Part shown: positions 1 to 5,724 of the stretch, one piece after another
Position numbering within the stretch: position 1 is the first letter of the stretch
How the letters are laid out: each line of letters opens with the position of its first letter
Assembly: GCA_947177515.1 (NCBI GenBank)
Contig: CAMWUU010000227.1
Coordinates: 1-6,115, forward strand
Length of the DNA stretch: 6,115 nucleotides
From: an uncultured Lachnospiraceae bacterium
GTDB taxonomy: Bacteria > Bacillota > Clostridia > Lachnospirales > Lachnospiraceae
Direction: 5' to 3'
The notes under the pieces: generated by a model
What the model saw: only the letters and a program-made list of their open reading frames with translations
What the model was told of the DNA's origin: nothing
Database searches by the model: none
Translations under genes and position numbers: made by a program

Positions 1-60
1 ACTGATTATCAATGAGTGTCTTGAAAAGAATCAGAAATAATCCACATCAACACTTTACAA

Positions 61-132
61 CGCTTATCAGAAGTGAATCACTTTAAGGGAGTGGAGCACT
101 TTGGAGGAATAAACCGCTTTAGGGGAAGTGAA
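61..132. repeat. Four imperfect 18-bp tandem repeats
   Basis: Four adjacent 18-bp units start at 61, 79, 97 and 115. Their starts are CGCTTA, CACTTT, CACTTT and CGCTTT, followed by a purine-rich half such as AGGGGAAGTGAA. The phase is exact with no indels, though identity between units is moderate. Because 18 bp is six codons, the repeat stays open on both strands: the plus frame reads RLSEVN / HFKGVE / HFGGIN / RFRGSE and the minus frame gives SPKAVY / SSKVLH / SLKVIH. Neither frame has a convincing start codon. The repeats lie just beyond the 3' end of the histidine kinase gene. They could be a decayed coding repeat or protein-binding sites; the sequence does not decide. Confidence 0.55.
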
Positions 133-142
133 TGGTTTATTC
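107..142 (-). other. Hairpin just downstream of the kinase gene
   Basis: GAATAAACC (107-115) and GGTTTATTC (134-142) form a perfect 9-bp inverted repeat with an 18-nt loop, 12 bases past the kinase stop codon. No T-run follows on the minus strand, so it is not a canonical intrinsic terminator. It may stabilise the 3' end of the transcript or act as a weak terminator. Confidence 0.4.
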
Positions 143-154
143 TTATCTGCTTCC

Positions 155-823
155 CTACGAAATATTCTGCGGGAGCAAAATCTCCGTTGTAAACGCCCCT
201 TCTTCGCTGTTGCGTGAAAGATATCCACCATAACGGGCAACAATCTCATCAATTCGTACCAGCCCAAACCCATGCCCCTCCCCCTTGGTTGTCTTAAATA
301 TTCCCCCGCTCTTTTTTTGCTTTCCCACGGCGGTAAAATTAGTGAAGGACATATAAAGCTGTGTATTTTTCATATCCATATACACACGGATCATCCGCTT
401 TTCCTCTGGAAGTAAAAGAGAAGCCTCAATCGCATTGTCAAACAGATTACCGATTATCACGCACAAATCAAGTTCGGAAATGGTCAGTGCCACTGGGATG
501 TCCGCGTTTGCTTTGACGGGGATATTCTTGGCATGTGCAAGGGATATTTTGCTGTTCATAATGGCATCCGTCATTTTATTGCCCGTCTTGATTACAGTGT
601 CCACTGTGGACAGATCTGTGTCGAGTTTTTCCAAGTATTCACATATTGCTGCCCAATCCCCTTTTGCCGCATACGCTTTCATCGTCTGGATATGGTTGCG
701 GTAGTCATGCCGCCATCCCCTCATTTTCTTATACATATTTTCCACTTCCGCATAGTGCGTTGCGATCAGTTCCTGCTGGTATGCGGATATCCGTTGGTTG
801 ATCTGTTTTGAAAAGAATGACAT
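155..823 (-). CDS. Soluble GHKL-type sensor histidine kinase (AgrC/VirS-like catalytic half)
   Basis: The 222-residue protein has the layout of the transmitter half of AgrC/ComD-type (HPK10) kinases. A short helical N-terminus leads to the H-box, RHDYRNHI at residues 38-45, with the likely phospho-accepting His39. Next come the N-box, GNLFDNAIEA at 125-134, and the G-box, GEGHGFGL at 181-188, of the GHKL ATP-binding fold. It should phosphorylate the LytTR regulator encoded just upstream. The ATG at 823 is chosen because AGGAG sits 6 nt before it. Family members usually carry five to seven N-terminal membrane helices; here none is visible and the preceding 159 bases hold no helix-coding frame, so the protein is probably cytoplasmic or relies on a separate sensor. 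The stop is TAG at 155. Confidence in the family is high; the signal is unknown. Confidence 0.93.
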   Translation of the reverse strand: MSFFSKQINQRISAYQQELIATHYAEVENMYKKMRGWRHDYRNHIQTMKAYAAKGDWAAICEYLEKLDTDLSTVDTVIKTGNKMTDAIMNSKISLAHAKNIPVKANADIPVALTISELDLCVIIGNLFDNAIEASLLLPEEKRMIRVYMDMKNTQLYMSFTNFTAVGKQKKSGGIFKTTKGEGHGFGLVRIDEIVARYGGYLSRNSEEGAFTTEILLPQNIS

Positions 824-834
824 ATTTTTCTCCT

Positions 835-945
835 ATTTTTAGTTCCGCAAAAGTTCCTCCCAGTGCGTATACACGGAAAGAACTCCTGTCCGTTTTACTC
901 CCAGGATTTCTTTCCCGCACTGTCCGGACTTTTGCTGTAAAAAAT
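835..945 (-). ncRNA. Candidate structured RNA leader between regulator and kinase genes (copy A)
   Basis: Read on the minus strand, nested pairings are visible: an AT-rich outer stem (945-938 with 841-835, one bulge); P0, GCAAAAGT 935-928 with ACTTTTGC 854-847, plus CC/GG; a symmetric GGA/GGA internal loop (925-923 with 860-858); P1, CAGTGC 922-917 with GCACTG 866-861; an 8-nt one-sided bulge; P2, GGAAAG 915-910 with CTTTCC 880-875; P3, TCCTG 906-902 with CAGGA 888-884; and a second GGA/GGA loop (901-899 with 891-889) capped by TAAAA. The 3' edge touches the kinase Shine-Dalgarno site at 834-830. The right end of the window has the same architecture with different stem sequences. I infer a cis-regulatory RNA affecting kinase translation. 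A small mobile repeat is the main alternative. Confidence 0.6.
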
Positions 946-982
946 TATGAAATATTCCAGGCGGATAAATGTACAAAAACAT

Positions 983-1681
983 CTAAAAATATTGAATAAA
1001 CGCCCGATTGAGCGGCTCATAATATCCCCTTGAGAGTGGAACTGTTTCTCCCCCTTCCAAAAACGCTTCTGTTTTCGTAATTTTCCGGATATAACGCATA
1101 TTAACAATATACGAGCGCCCCACCCGGAAAAAACTGTCGTCCAATTCCTTTTCCAGCGCGGACAGTGTCATTTTCAAGGTAACTTCCTGTGCCGCATGGA
1201 GTGTAACATAATTAGAGCGCACCTCAATAAAGCGGATCTCATACAGTGGAACCCTCACGGCTCCATCCGGTAACTGGAAAAGCAGTGCTGCTTCATTTTT
1301 CTTCAACTTCTCCCGCGCCCGAAAAAGGACGGACTCCAGCTTATCCTTCTTTACGGGCTTTAAAATATAGTGCAGTGCCTCCACATCATAACCATCTGCA
1401 ATATAGTCATTATAACCCGTAATAAAAATAATCTGTATCTCACGGTTGAACGATCGGATTTTCTTTGCAAGTTCTACACCATTCATCCGTCCCATTTCAA
1501 TATCCAGCAACAGGATATCAAAATTCATATTATCCTCGTAACAAAAAAGAAAGCTCTCCGCGGAAGAAAAGCTTTCCAGTATAATCCCCACCCCCTGCGC
1601 CAGCGCCCACGCCTTTACAAGCGCCGCAACATAATCCGCATCCGTGCGGCTGTCATCACATATTGCAATCCGGTACTCCAT
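983..1681 (-). CDS. LytTR-family response regulator (AgrA/LytR type)
   Basis: The protein has 232 residues, typical for the family. Residues 1-122 form a receiver domain: the acidic pair is Asp9-Asp10 in AICDD, the phospho-acceptor is Asp60 in LLLDIEM, the switch Thr88 lies in FITGY, and the conserved Lys108 lies in ILKPV. Residues from about 130 to the end form a LytTR DNA-binding domain (FIEVRSNYVTLH, then FFRVGRSYIVNMRYIRKI). It should be phosphorylated by the kinase encoded next on the same strand and bind short direct repeats in promoters. I chose the ATG at 1681, preceded by GCAGG at 9 nt, over an in-frame TTG at 1720 that would add 13 residues overlapping a hairpin. The unusual order puts the regulator first, then a structured spacer, then the kinase. 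Confidence 0.95.
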   Translation of the reverse strand: MEYRIAICDDSRTDADYVAALVKAWALAQGVGIILESFSSAESFLFCYEDNMNFDILLLDIEMGRMNGVELAKKIRSFNREIQIIFITGYNDYIADGYDVEALHYILKPVKKDKLESVLFRAREKLKKNEAALLFQLPDGAVRVPLYEIRFIEVRSNYVTLHAAQEVTLKMTLSALEKELDDSFFRVGRSYIVNMRYIRKITKTEAFLEGGETVPLSRGYYEPLNRAFIQYF

Positions 1682-1705
1682 CCTTTTTAACCTGCTTTCT
1701 TTTAA

Positions 1706-1736
1706 GGGGTATCCAAACAATATGTTCCGATACCCC
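1706..1736 (-). other. GC-capped hairpin upstream of the response regulator
   Basis: On the minus strand GGGGTATC (1736-1729) and GATACCCC (1713-1706) form a perfect 8-bp stem around a 15-nt loop that can itself pair weakly (AACA/TGTT). It ends 24 bases before the regulator ATG. No T-run follows (TTAAAAG), so a simple terminator is doubtful. Partial terminator, attenuator or processing site are all possible. The start GGGGGTATCGGAAC resembles GGGGGCATACGGAAC in the right-edge repeat (6011-6025). Confidence 0.45.
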
Positions 1737-1767
1737 CGACTTTGCTACTGTTCTAAGAAATTCTTTT

Positions 1768-2355
1768 TCAGTCAAGCGATTTCCACTCCACATCAATCAC
1801 ATCATCGTTTCTGCTATTTTTCACAGCCCTCGAAATACCGTAAATCAGATAAAGGCTCCGCAGGCTGTTTACAATCAATGCAATACCAAGAAAAAGTGTC
1901 AAGGCCTTGGCTCCGCCAAATGGATTAAACAGGAGCAAAAGTGCAAAGACTAAGTCGGCCACTCCAAGCAGCAGGATAATAATCCAGTTGCCATAATGGG
2001 ATCTGCGCATTTCAAATGCCGTTTGCAGATCCTGGATACTTCGGGTCAGGATATAAAGCCCCGCCGCAATTGGCAGAAGCATTGCAATTCCGTGCGGATG
2101 CAGCAACAGAAAAATTCCCGCCAATATACTAAAGATACCGGACGAAAAATCATATCGGAAAAATACGCCGGCATTCCCCAGCTTAAAATAACGAAACACT
2201 TCATAAAGCCCGCCAAGAATACAAAAAGCCCCCAAAAGCATACAGGCTGTCAACACGGAAATGCCCGGCCATATTACCATAACAATTCCCAGCACAAACA
2301 TACAGATACAAGTCACACCCGCACCCATGCGAAGCCTTTTCCATTTTTCCCTCAT
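1768..2355 (-). CDS. HdeD/DUF308 family integral membrane protein
   Basis: The 195-residue protein has about six hydrophobic segments, at roughly 11-29, 34-54, 66-86, 87-105, 122-143 and 148-172. It has a basic N-terminus (MREKWKRLRM) and an acidic tail (DDVIDVEWKSLD). This matches the HdeD/DUF308 family of small polytopic proteins; E. coli HdeD is linked to acid resistance, but the function in Firmicutes is not settled. I chose the ATG at 2355 because GGAGG lies 10-11 nt upstream, in ATGGAGGAAATTTTCGAT. An in-frame ATG at 2373 and another at 2511 lack a ribosome site, and the 2511 start would place the promoter inside the gene. The response regulator follows 86 bases downstream on the same strand, so co-transcription is plausible. 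Confidence 0.88.
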   Translation of the reverse strand: MREKWKRLRMGAGVTCICMFVLGIVMVIWPGISVLTACMLLGAFCILGGLYEVFRYFKLGNAGVFFRYDFSSGIFSILAGIFLLLHPHGIAMLLPIAAGLYILTRSIQDLQTAFEMRRSHYGNWIIILLLGVADLVFALLLLFNPFGGAKALTLFLGIALIVNSLRSLYLIYGISRAVKNSRNDDVIDVEWKSLD

Positions 2356-2404
2356 ATCGAAAATTTCCTCCATTAAATTATTAATAGTATCATCGTTTAA
2401 TGGT

Positions 2405-2413
2405 ATTATAACA
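2405..2413 (-). promoter_or_regulatory. Extended -10 promoter for the DUF308 gene
   Basis: On the minus strand TGTTATAAT is a perfect extended -10 (TGnTATAAT). No good -35 is seen; TGGAAT at a 16-nt spacing is weak. The expected start near 2398 gives a leader of about 43 nt to the ATG at 2355. Confidence 0.55.
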
Positions 2414-2432
2414 TGTTCTACAAGGAATTCCA

Positions 2433-2452
2433 GAAATTTTCCATTAAATTTC
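2433..2452. promoter_or_regulatory. Inverted repeat upstream of the DUF308 promoter
   Basis: GAAATTT (2433-2439) and AAATTTC (2446-2452) form a 7-bp dyad with a 6-bp spacer, just upstream of the expected -35 region of the 2405-2413 promoter. The position suits an activator or operator site, but AT-rich dyads of this size also arise by chance. Confidence 0.3.
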
Positions 2453-2558
2453 TCTACACATTCTATAATAGAAACAGGAAGTGCCAACAGAGAAAGAGGC
2501 ACAAACTGCATTATCCGTTAATTTGAAATCACTTCTTTCTTTTCCTATTTATCATGAT

Positions 2559-2672
2559 TCATCTTCTTTTGATATGCTTTCCTGTCAATCGTTTCTCTTT
2601 GATAACAAAATATTCCACTACCTGGTCTGGCATGATTCCAAGGAAATCATTGTATTCCTGCATTTTTTCCAT
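2559..2672 (-). CDS. Possible 37-residue ORF of unknown function
   Basis: The frame starts at ATG 2672, 11 bases after the serine hydrolase stop, and reads MEKMQEYNDFLGIMPDQVVE and then a basic tail ending KHIKRR. Its composition is protein-like (charged, with a Lys/Arg-rich end), but the only ribosome-site candidate is a weak AGG and I recognise no family. It could be a small downstream cistron, a remnant of a longer gene, or chance. It occupies most of the otherwise gene-free interval 2512-2683. Confidence 0.25.
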   Translation of the reverse strand: MEKMQEYNDFLGIMPDQVVEYFVIKEKRLTGKHIKRR

Positions 2673-2683
2673 TCTAGGGAAAC

Positions 2684-3709
2684 CTATTTTCCAAAAATAA
2701 GTTGCTTTATATTCCTTCTTATATTTTGTATATTTATATTTTCTCTTGTTGGATGTACTCTATTTGTAAGAAGAATTACGTACATTCCTTCCACCGGATC
2801 AATCCAAATGCCAGTTCCAGTATAGCCTAAATGTTCTGCCACGCAGTTCCTATATGAAGTATCATAATTTAATTTCCATGCCAATCCCCTGTTTTCATTC
2901 ATCCCCTTTGTATAATTTTGAAATGACTCTTCTATTATTGATTGTTGTAATAACTCAGAATCTTTAGACACAACCATTTGGCAGAATAAAGTCAAATCAT
3001 GAATATTAGAAAATACTCCTGCATGGCCAGAAACACCCCCTATAAATTCTGCATTTTCATCATGTACTATTCCTTTTTTGATTAATTTTCTTTCTTTAAT
3101 GTACTCGGTTGCTGCGATATTATCAGAATCTGCTGGATTATAACATGTATGATTCATACCTAATGGCTTCCAGATACTTTTCGATACATAATCATCCAAT
3201 GCCTGTCCGGTAACTGTTTCAATAATTTCCCCTAATATAAAAAATCCCTTGTTACTATAAGCCACCTGTGTTTCCCTTGGATATACCGTATTTTCTAAAA
3301 AAAGTTTTAACAGAATACTTTCTTTATCATAACCATATCGCCTTAAAAATGTAGATTCTGACAAGCCTGATGTATGTGTTAATAAGTTTTTAATAGAAAT
3401 GGCCTTTACGCTTTCACTTAGTTTACATCTGTAAAAATCCCCTATTCTATCACTTAGAGATATTTTTCTGTCTTGAATCAGCATCATTACACCCGGCCAT
3501 GTTGATACTACTTTTGTCAGCGATGCCAGATCAAAAACGGTATCCATTCTCATTTTTATCTTAGCTGGCATTAACTGTTGGTATCCATAAAACTTTTGAA
3601 AAATATTGTTTTTTCCAAGACCAACAGAAATACATGCTCCAGGGATCTCTTCGTTATGAATCACTTCATTCATATAAGTATCAACTTTAAACAATGCATC
3701 TTTAATCAT
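2684..3709 (-). CDS. Serine hydrolase, beta-lactamase class C / YbbE-like family
   Basis: The 341-residue protein carries the catalytic signatures of the beta-lactamase/PBP4* fold (PF00144 type): SLTK at 63-66 with nucleophile Ser63 and general base Lys66, YSN at 151-153, and HLGYTGTG at 293-300 in place of the KTG box. Other family landmarks are LLTHTSGL (109-116), GHAGVFSN (228-235) and LLTNRVHP (313-320). No signal peptide is visible, so it is probably cytoplasmic. The C-terminal TNRVHPTREN resembles Bacillus YbbE/AmiE, a muropeptide amidase, and esterases of the same fold; the substrate cannot be read from sequence. The ATG at 3709 has GGAG 6 nt upstream and is preferred over the in-frame ATG at 3721. 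The gene is visibly more AT-rich than its neighbours. It overlaps the preceding 53-codon ORF by ATGA. Confidence 0.92.
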   Translation of the reverse strand: MIKDALFKVDTYMNEVIHNEEIPGACISVGLGKNNIFQKFYGYQQLMPAKIKMRMDTVFDLASLTKVVSTWPGVMMLIQDRKISLSDRIGDFYRCKLSESVKAISIKNLLTHTSGLSESTFLRRYGYDKESILLKLFLENTVYPRETQVAYSNKGFFILGEIIETVTGQALDDYVSKSIWKPLGMNHTCYNPADSDNIAATEYIKERKLIKKGIVHDENAEFIGGVSGHAGVFSNIHDLTLFCQMVVSKDSELLQQSIIEESFQNYTKGMNENRGLAWKLNYDTSYRNCVAEHLGYTGTGIWIDPVEGMYVILLTNRVHPTRENINIQNIRRNIKQLIFGK

Positions 3710-3867
3710 AATAAACTCCATTCTGCTTCTGGCACCAGTGGTTCAAATACCCATGCACTCTGCTGTTCCCACATACACCTTCCCAGACCAACATCCGCGA
3801 AAAATACTCTTAAAATGCATATTGCCCTCCTCGCCAAGTCAAAGAAAAACACCCCCGCCACAGCCAT
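3706..3867 (-). CDS. Unidentified 53-residue ORF overlapping the hydrolase start
   Basis: This frame runs from ATG 3867 to a TGA whose bases overlap the hydrolase ATG (ATGA), the usual geometry of translational coupling. It reads MAVAGVFFFDLARRAICILR at the N-terminus and contains CMWEQQSAWVFEPLVPEAEW (31-50). The first part could be a hydrophobic or membrane helix. There is no Shine-Dalgarno site directly before ATG 3867; GGAAGGGG lies about 25 bases further upstream, and the frame is closed by a TAA at about 3900. The region is less AT-rich than the hydrolase. A competing frame in the same DNA (ATG 3818, 25 residues, with GAGGAGG upstream) has the better ribosome site. I recognise no family; it may be the 3' remnant of a longer gene. 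Confidence 0.35.
   Translation of the reverse strand: MAVAGVFFFDLARRAICILRVFFADVGLGRCMWEQQSAWVFEPLVPEAEWSLL
3744..3818 (-). other. Alternative 25-codon small ORF with a strong ribosome site
   Basis: Inside the previous ORF but in another frame, ATG at 3818 follows GAGGAGG by about 5 nt. It encodes a 25-residue peptide beginning MHFKSIFRGCWSGKVYVG and ending TAECMGI, with two cysteines. The ribosome site is the best in the region, but the length and lack of a known family make this tentative. Only one of the two overlapping frames is likely to be translated. Confidence 0.25.
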
Positions 3868-3938
3868 AACATCGCAGCAGGAATGCTCTTCCCCTTCCTT
3901 TTATCTCTAAATTTTTCCTTATTAGAAAATCAAAGGGG

Positions 3939-3965
3939 TTGAAAACAAGCAAAACATGATATAAT
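3939..3965 (+). promoter_or_regulatory. Plus-strand SigA-type promoter with extended -10
   Basis: TTGAAA (3939-3944), a 15-nt spacer and TATAAT (3960-3965) preceded by TG (TGATATAAT). The spacer is short, but the extended -10 compensates. It would give a leader of about 200 nt to the PH-like gene at 4176. The stretch 3972-4075 has no convincing gene and may be leader RNA. Confidence 0.5.
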
Positions 3966-4075
3966 CCCCTTAAACAAACCGAAAATTTGGGCGGAACTCA
4001 TAGGATAAAGTTTTCTAGGTGCTGAAACTCCAATGTGCTGGATCAAACAAAGTCTTCTTCTAACGATTCCCCTAC

Positions 4076-4104
4076 TTGTAAAAATCTCAAATATTATTTA
4101 TAAT
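4076..4104 (+). promoter_or_regulatory. SigA-type promoter of the PH-like gene
   Basis: TTGTAA (4076-4081) and TATAAT (4099-4104) are separated by 17 nt. The expected start near 4111 leaves a leader of about 65 nt. The hexamers and spacing match those in front of the mannanase gene (5764-5792). Confidence 0.65.
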
Positions 4105-4175
4105 GGAATGAAAAGAAATAAATCCATTTTCAACCACTTCCTAGTTTCCATCCTATATACTGGAGGTAATTTCCT

Positions 4176-4520
4176 ATGGCAAACATTCAACTTAACCCCG
4201 GAGAATCCCGAATCGGTCAGGGACTCGTATCTTACCGGGATCTCGAAAGGCATACCTACCAATGCTGGAACACCATGCTCTATGTGACCAACCAAAGAGT
4301 TTTTTTGGACAGTTATACAGAAATTGAGCTGAAATTATCAAAAATAAGGGGGTATACAGTTAGCAAAATACTTCTCTTTATTCCTTCGGTAACAATATAC
4401 GGACAAGCCGAGGAAACGATATATGGGCATGGTCAGGCAGAAGAAAATTTTGTTTTTACCGGATTCCCCATGAAAAAGCTGCAAGGCTGGCTGCAGCAGG
4501 CAGGAATCAAAAAGTTGTAA
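4176..4520 (+). CDS. Small bacterial PH-like (GRAM-like) domain protein
   Basis: The 114-residue soluble protein is preceded by GGAGG at 9 nt from the ATG. Residues 30-60 (TMLYVTNQRVFLDS, then the KLSKIRGY stretch) have the signature of bacterial PH/GRAM-like domains: a strand, then a YVTNQRVFL turn-and-strand, then an I..I.G strand, closing with the C-terminal helix MKKLQGWLQQAGIKKL. Such domains usually bind lipids or proteins, but no ligand can be assigned here. An internal duplication is visible: TIYGQAEE (73-80) followed by TIYGHGQAEE (81-90). It has its own promoter and converges on the mannanase gene 46 bases downstream. No signal peptide or membrane helix is seen. Confidence 0.75.
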   Translation: MANIQLNPGESRIGQGLVSYRDLERHTYQCWNTMLYVTNQRVFLDSYTEIELKLSKIRGYTVSKILLFIPSVTIYGQAEETIYGHGQAEENFVFTGFPMKKLQGWLQQAGIKKL

Positions 4521-4523
4521 CGG

Positions 4524-4541
4524 ATGCCCCATCCCCGGCAT
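4524..4541. terminator. Weak hairpin between convergent genes
   Basis: ATGCC (4524-4528) and GGCAT (4537-4541) form a 5-bp stem with an 8-nt loop between the ends of the PH-like and mannanase genes. No T-run follows directly on either strand, so its role as a shared terminator rests mainly on position. Confidence 0.25.
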
Positions 4542-4566
4542 TTAAGCCTGACCAATCCCCTATGTA

Positions 4567-5529
4567 TCACCTAACCGAATAAAATTTTGGTAATCGACTC
4601 AGCGTCACCGCATTCTCAAAGGAGTAAGCCTTCTTTAACTCCTCTTTTGAGGTATAGTGGTCTGTCCTGCCAAATTCATTGGACCAGGTCATATAATAAC
4701 TCCACGGAATATGGTTTTGAATCACCGCCTCCACATCCGGGATCGTACCAATCTCCGCAACTGCATATGGTTTTTCTGCTTTTGTGATCACTAAAAGTTC
4801 CCTAAACTCCTTCGCAAGATCCGTATGGCAATGTGCCTTTGGGTACAGATCGCGGCTGATAATATCCGCCGCATCGTCCCCCGGATAACATTCTATATTT
4901 GTAGAATTAAATACCCAGATCAGGTTATTCAACTTAAAATGGTTTACATAACGGTCATACATCAACTGGTACAGTTTTCTTACCACATCCTTTTTGCAGT
5001 TGCCCCACCAGAACCAGGCACCTTCATTTTCATGGAACGGCCGCCACAGAATCGGAATATGTGCATCACAGAATGGTTTTAACAGTCCTGCCATATAATC
5101 CATGTCCGATAAAAATGCATAATATTCCGGCGTACCCTGTGTTGTGGCAAGCTCTGCGCTAAAATCGGTATTCTCAGTAAAAAACGATTTGTCCTTCCCA
5201 AAAAGCGGGGAAAACCAATGCCAGGTAAAAGTGATAAGCCCCCCCATCTTTGCCCATTCCCACGCCTTTTTCAGTGTATTTTCCGCTTCATAAACCTCCT
5301 TAAGACATGCCTCCCCACACTCCTTATAGCGGATATTCGGCGAGTATGCCAACAGCTCAAACCCACACAGTGCCGGCAATTCCCCTGTTACTTCCCGGAT
5401 ATAGGCAAGTTCTGCCTGCTCCATTGTCTGGGTATGCTGGCCTAGGATTATTTTCCTCCCGCGGTTCTCCCAAAGAAAGTCCAGCACCCTTTTCACTTCC
5501 TCCTGCGCATTTTTATTTGAAATATCCAT
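4567..5529 (-). CDS. Intracellular GH26 endo-beta-1,4-mannanase
   Basis: The 320 residues correspond to a bare GH26 catalytic TIM barrel. The acid/base motif LWRPFHENEG (161-170) contains Glu167, and the nucleophile Glu259 lies in AVAEIG. Other family features are ILGQHTQT near the N-terminus (28-35), FTWHWFSP with His104, and YYMTWSNEFG (278-287) near the C-terminus with an active-site Trp282. GH26 enzymes mostly hydrolyse beta-1,4-mannans. There is no signal peptide or carbohydrate-binding module, so it probably cuts imported manno-oligosaccharides in the cytoplasm. AGGAGG lies 6 nt before the ATG at 5529. No transporter or phosphorylase partner is visible in the window. Exact specificity (endo or exo, mannan or another beta-glycan) is not fixed by sequence. 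Confidence 0.93.
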   Translation of the reverse strand: MDISNKNAQEEVKRVLDFLWENRGRKIILGQHTQTMEQAELAYIREVTGELPALCGFELLAYSPNIRYKECGEACLKEVYEAENTLKKAWEWAKMGGLITFTWHWFSPLFGKDKSFFTENTDFSAELATTQGTPEYYAFLSDMDYMAGLLKPFCDAHIPILWRPFHENEGAWFWWGNCKKDVVRKLYQLMYDRYVNHFKLNNLIWVFNSTNIECYPGDDAADIISRDLYPKAHCHTDLAKEFRELLVITKAEKPYAVAEIGTIPDVEAVIQNHIPWSYYMTWSNEFGRTDHYTSKEELKKAYSFENAVTLSRLPKFYSVR

Positions 5530-5557
5530 ATTCTTCCTCCTCTTCTAATTTCGTGTA

Positions 5558-5716
5558 TTATGAAACATAAAACACTTCGAAATAACTTTCATTTTCGTCA
5601 TATAGAACCTTCACTTCCAACAGTTTCCTCCTTTTGAAGGGAATTTTGCAGATTCCCTCCTCACTTCCCAGACCAGGGGCTGCTAGAACTGTGCCATCAT
5701 ACAGGCAGATATTATT
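5558..5716 (-). pseudogene. Possible 3' remnant of a gene upstream of the mannanase
   Basis: A 52-codon open frame without an ATG runs between TAG (5717-5719) and TAA (5558-5560). It reads NICLYDGTVLAAPGLGSEEG and ends LLEVKVLYDENESYFEVFYVS, protein-like with alternating hydrophobics as in beta-strands. This could be the tail of a deleted gene, perhaps a carbohydrate enzyme with a C-terminal beta-sandwich, though I cannot name the family. Alternatively, translation may start at TTG 5620, which has AAGGAGG 6 nt upstream, to give a 20-residue peptide ahead of the mannanase gene 28 bases on. Confidence 0.35.
5636..5660 (-). promoter_or_regulatory. Hairpin in the mannanase leader
   Basis: GAAGGGAAT (5636-5644) and ATTCCCTCC (5652-5660) pair over 9 positions, one a G/T wobble, around a 7-nt loop. 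It lies next to AAGGAGG (5633-5627). It may influence translation of the small leader frame, or be incidental. Confidence 0.3.
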
Positions 5717-5724
5717 CTATTTTC

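Noticed and set aside
67..273. 68-residue minus-strand ORF overlapping the kinase 3' end
   Set aside because: Most of it is an out-of-frame shadow of the kinase gene; only its repeat-encoded end is of interest and is reported as the 18-bp repeat.
1682..1720. Longer response regulator starting at TTG 1720
   Set aside because: The extra residues (MFGYPLKESRLKR) overlap a hairpin and precede the typical receiver start MEYRIAICDD, and the ATG at 1681 has a usable ribosome site.
2356..2511. N-terminal extension of the DUF308 protein from ATG 2511
   Set aside because: There is no ribosome site at 2511 or 2373, the extended -10 promoter falls inside the extension, and GGAGG fits the 2355 start.
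3738..3760. tRNA T-arm look-alike (GTGGTTCAAATACC)
   Set aside because: The loop is one base off the T-arm pattern and no acceptor, D or anticodon arms are present.
3985..4060. ykkC-like riboswitch (TTCTAGGTGCTG resembles the conserved CTAGGGTTCCG)
   Set aside because: The remaining conserved guanidine or ppGpp riboswitch segments are absent.
4033..4287. 84-residue plus-strand ORF beginning MCWIKQSLLL
   Set aside because: It has no ribosome site, contains the 4076-4104 promoter and overlaps the better supported PH-like gene in another frame.
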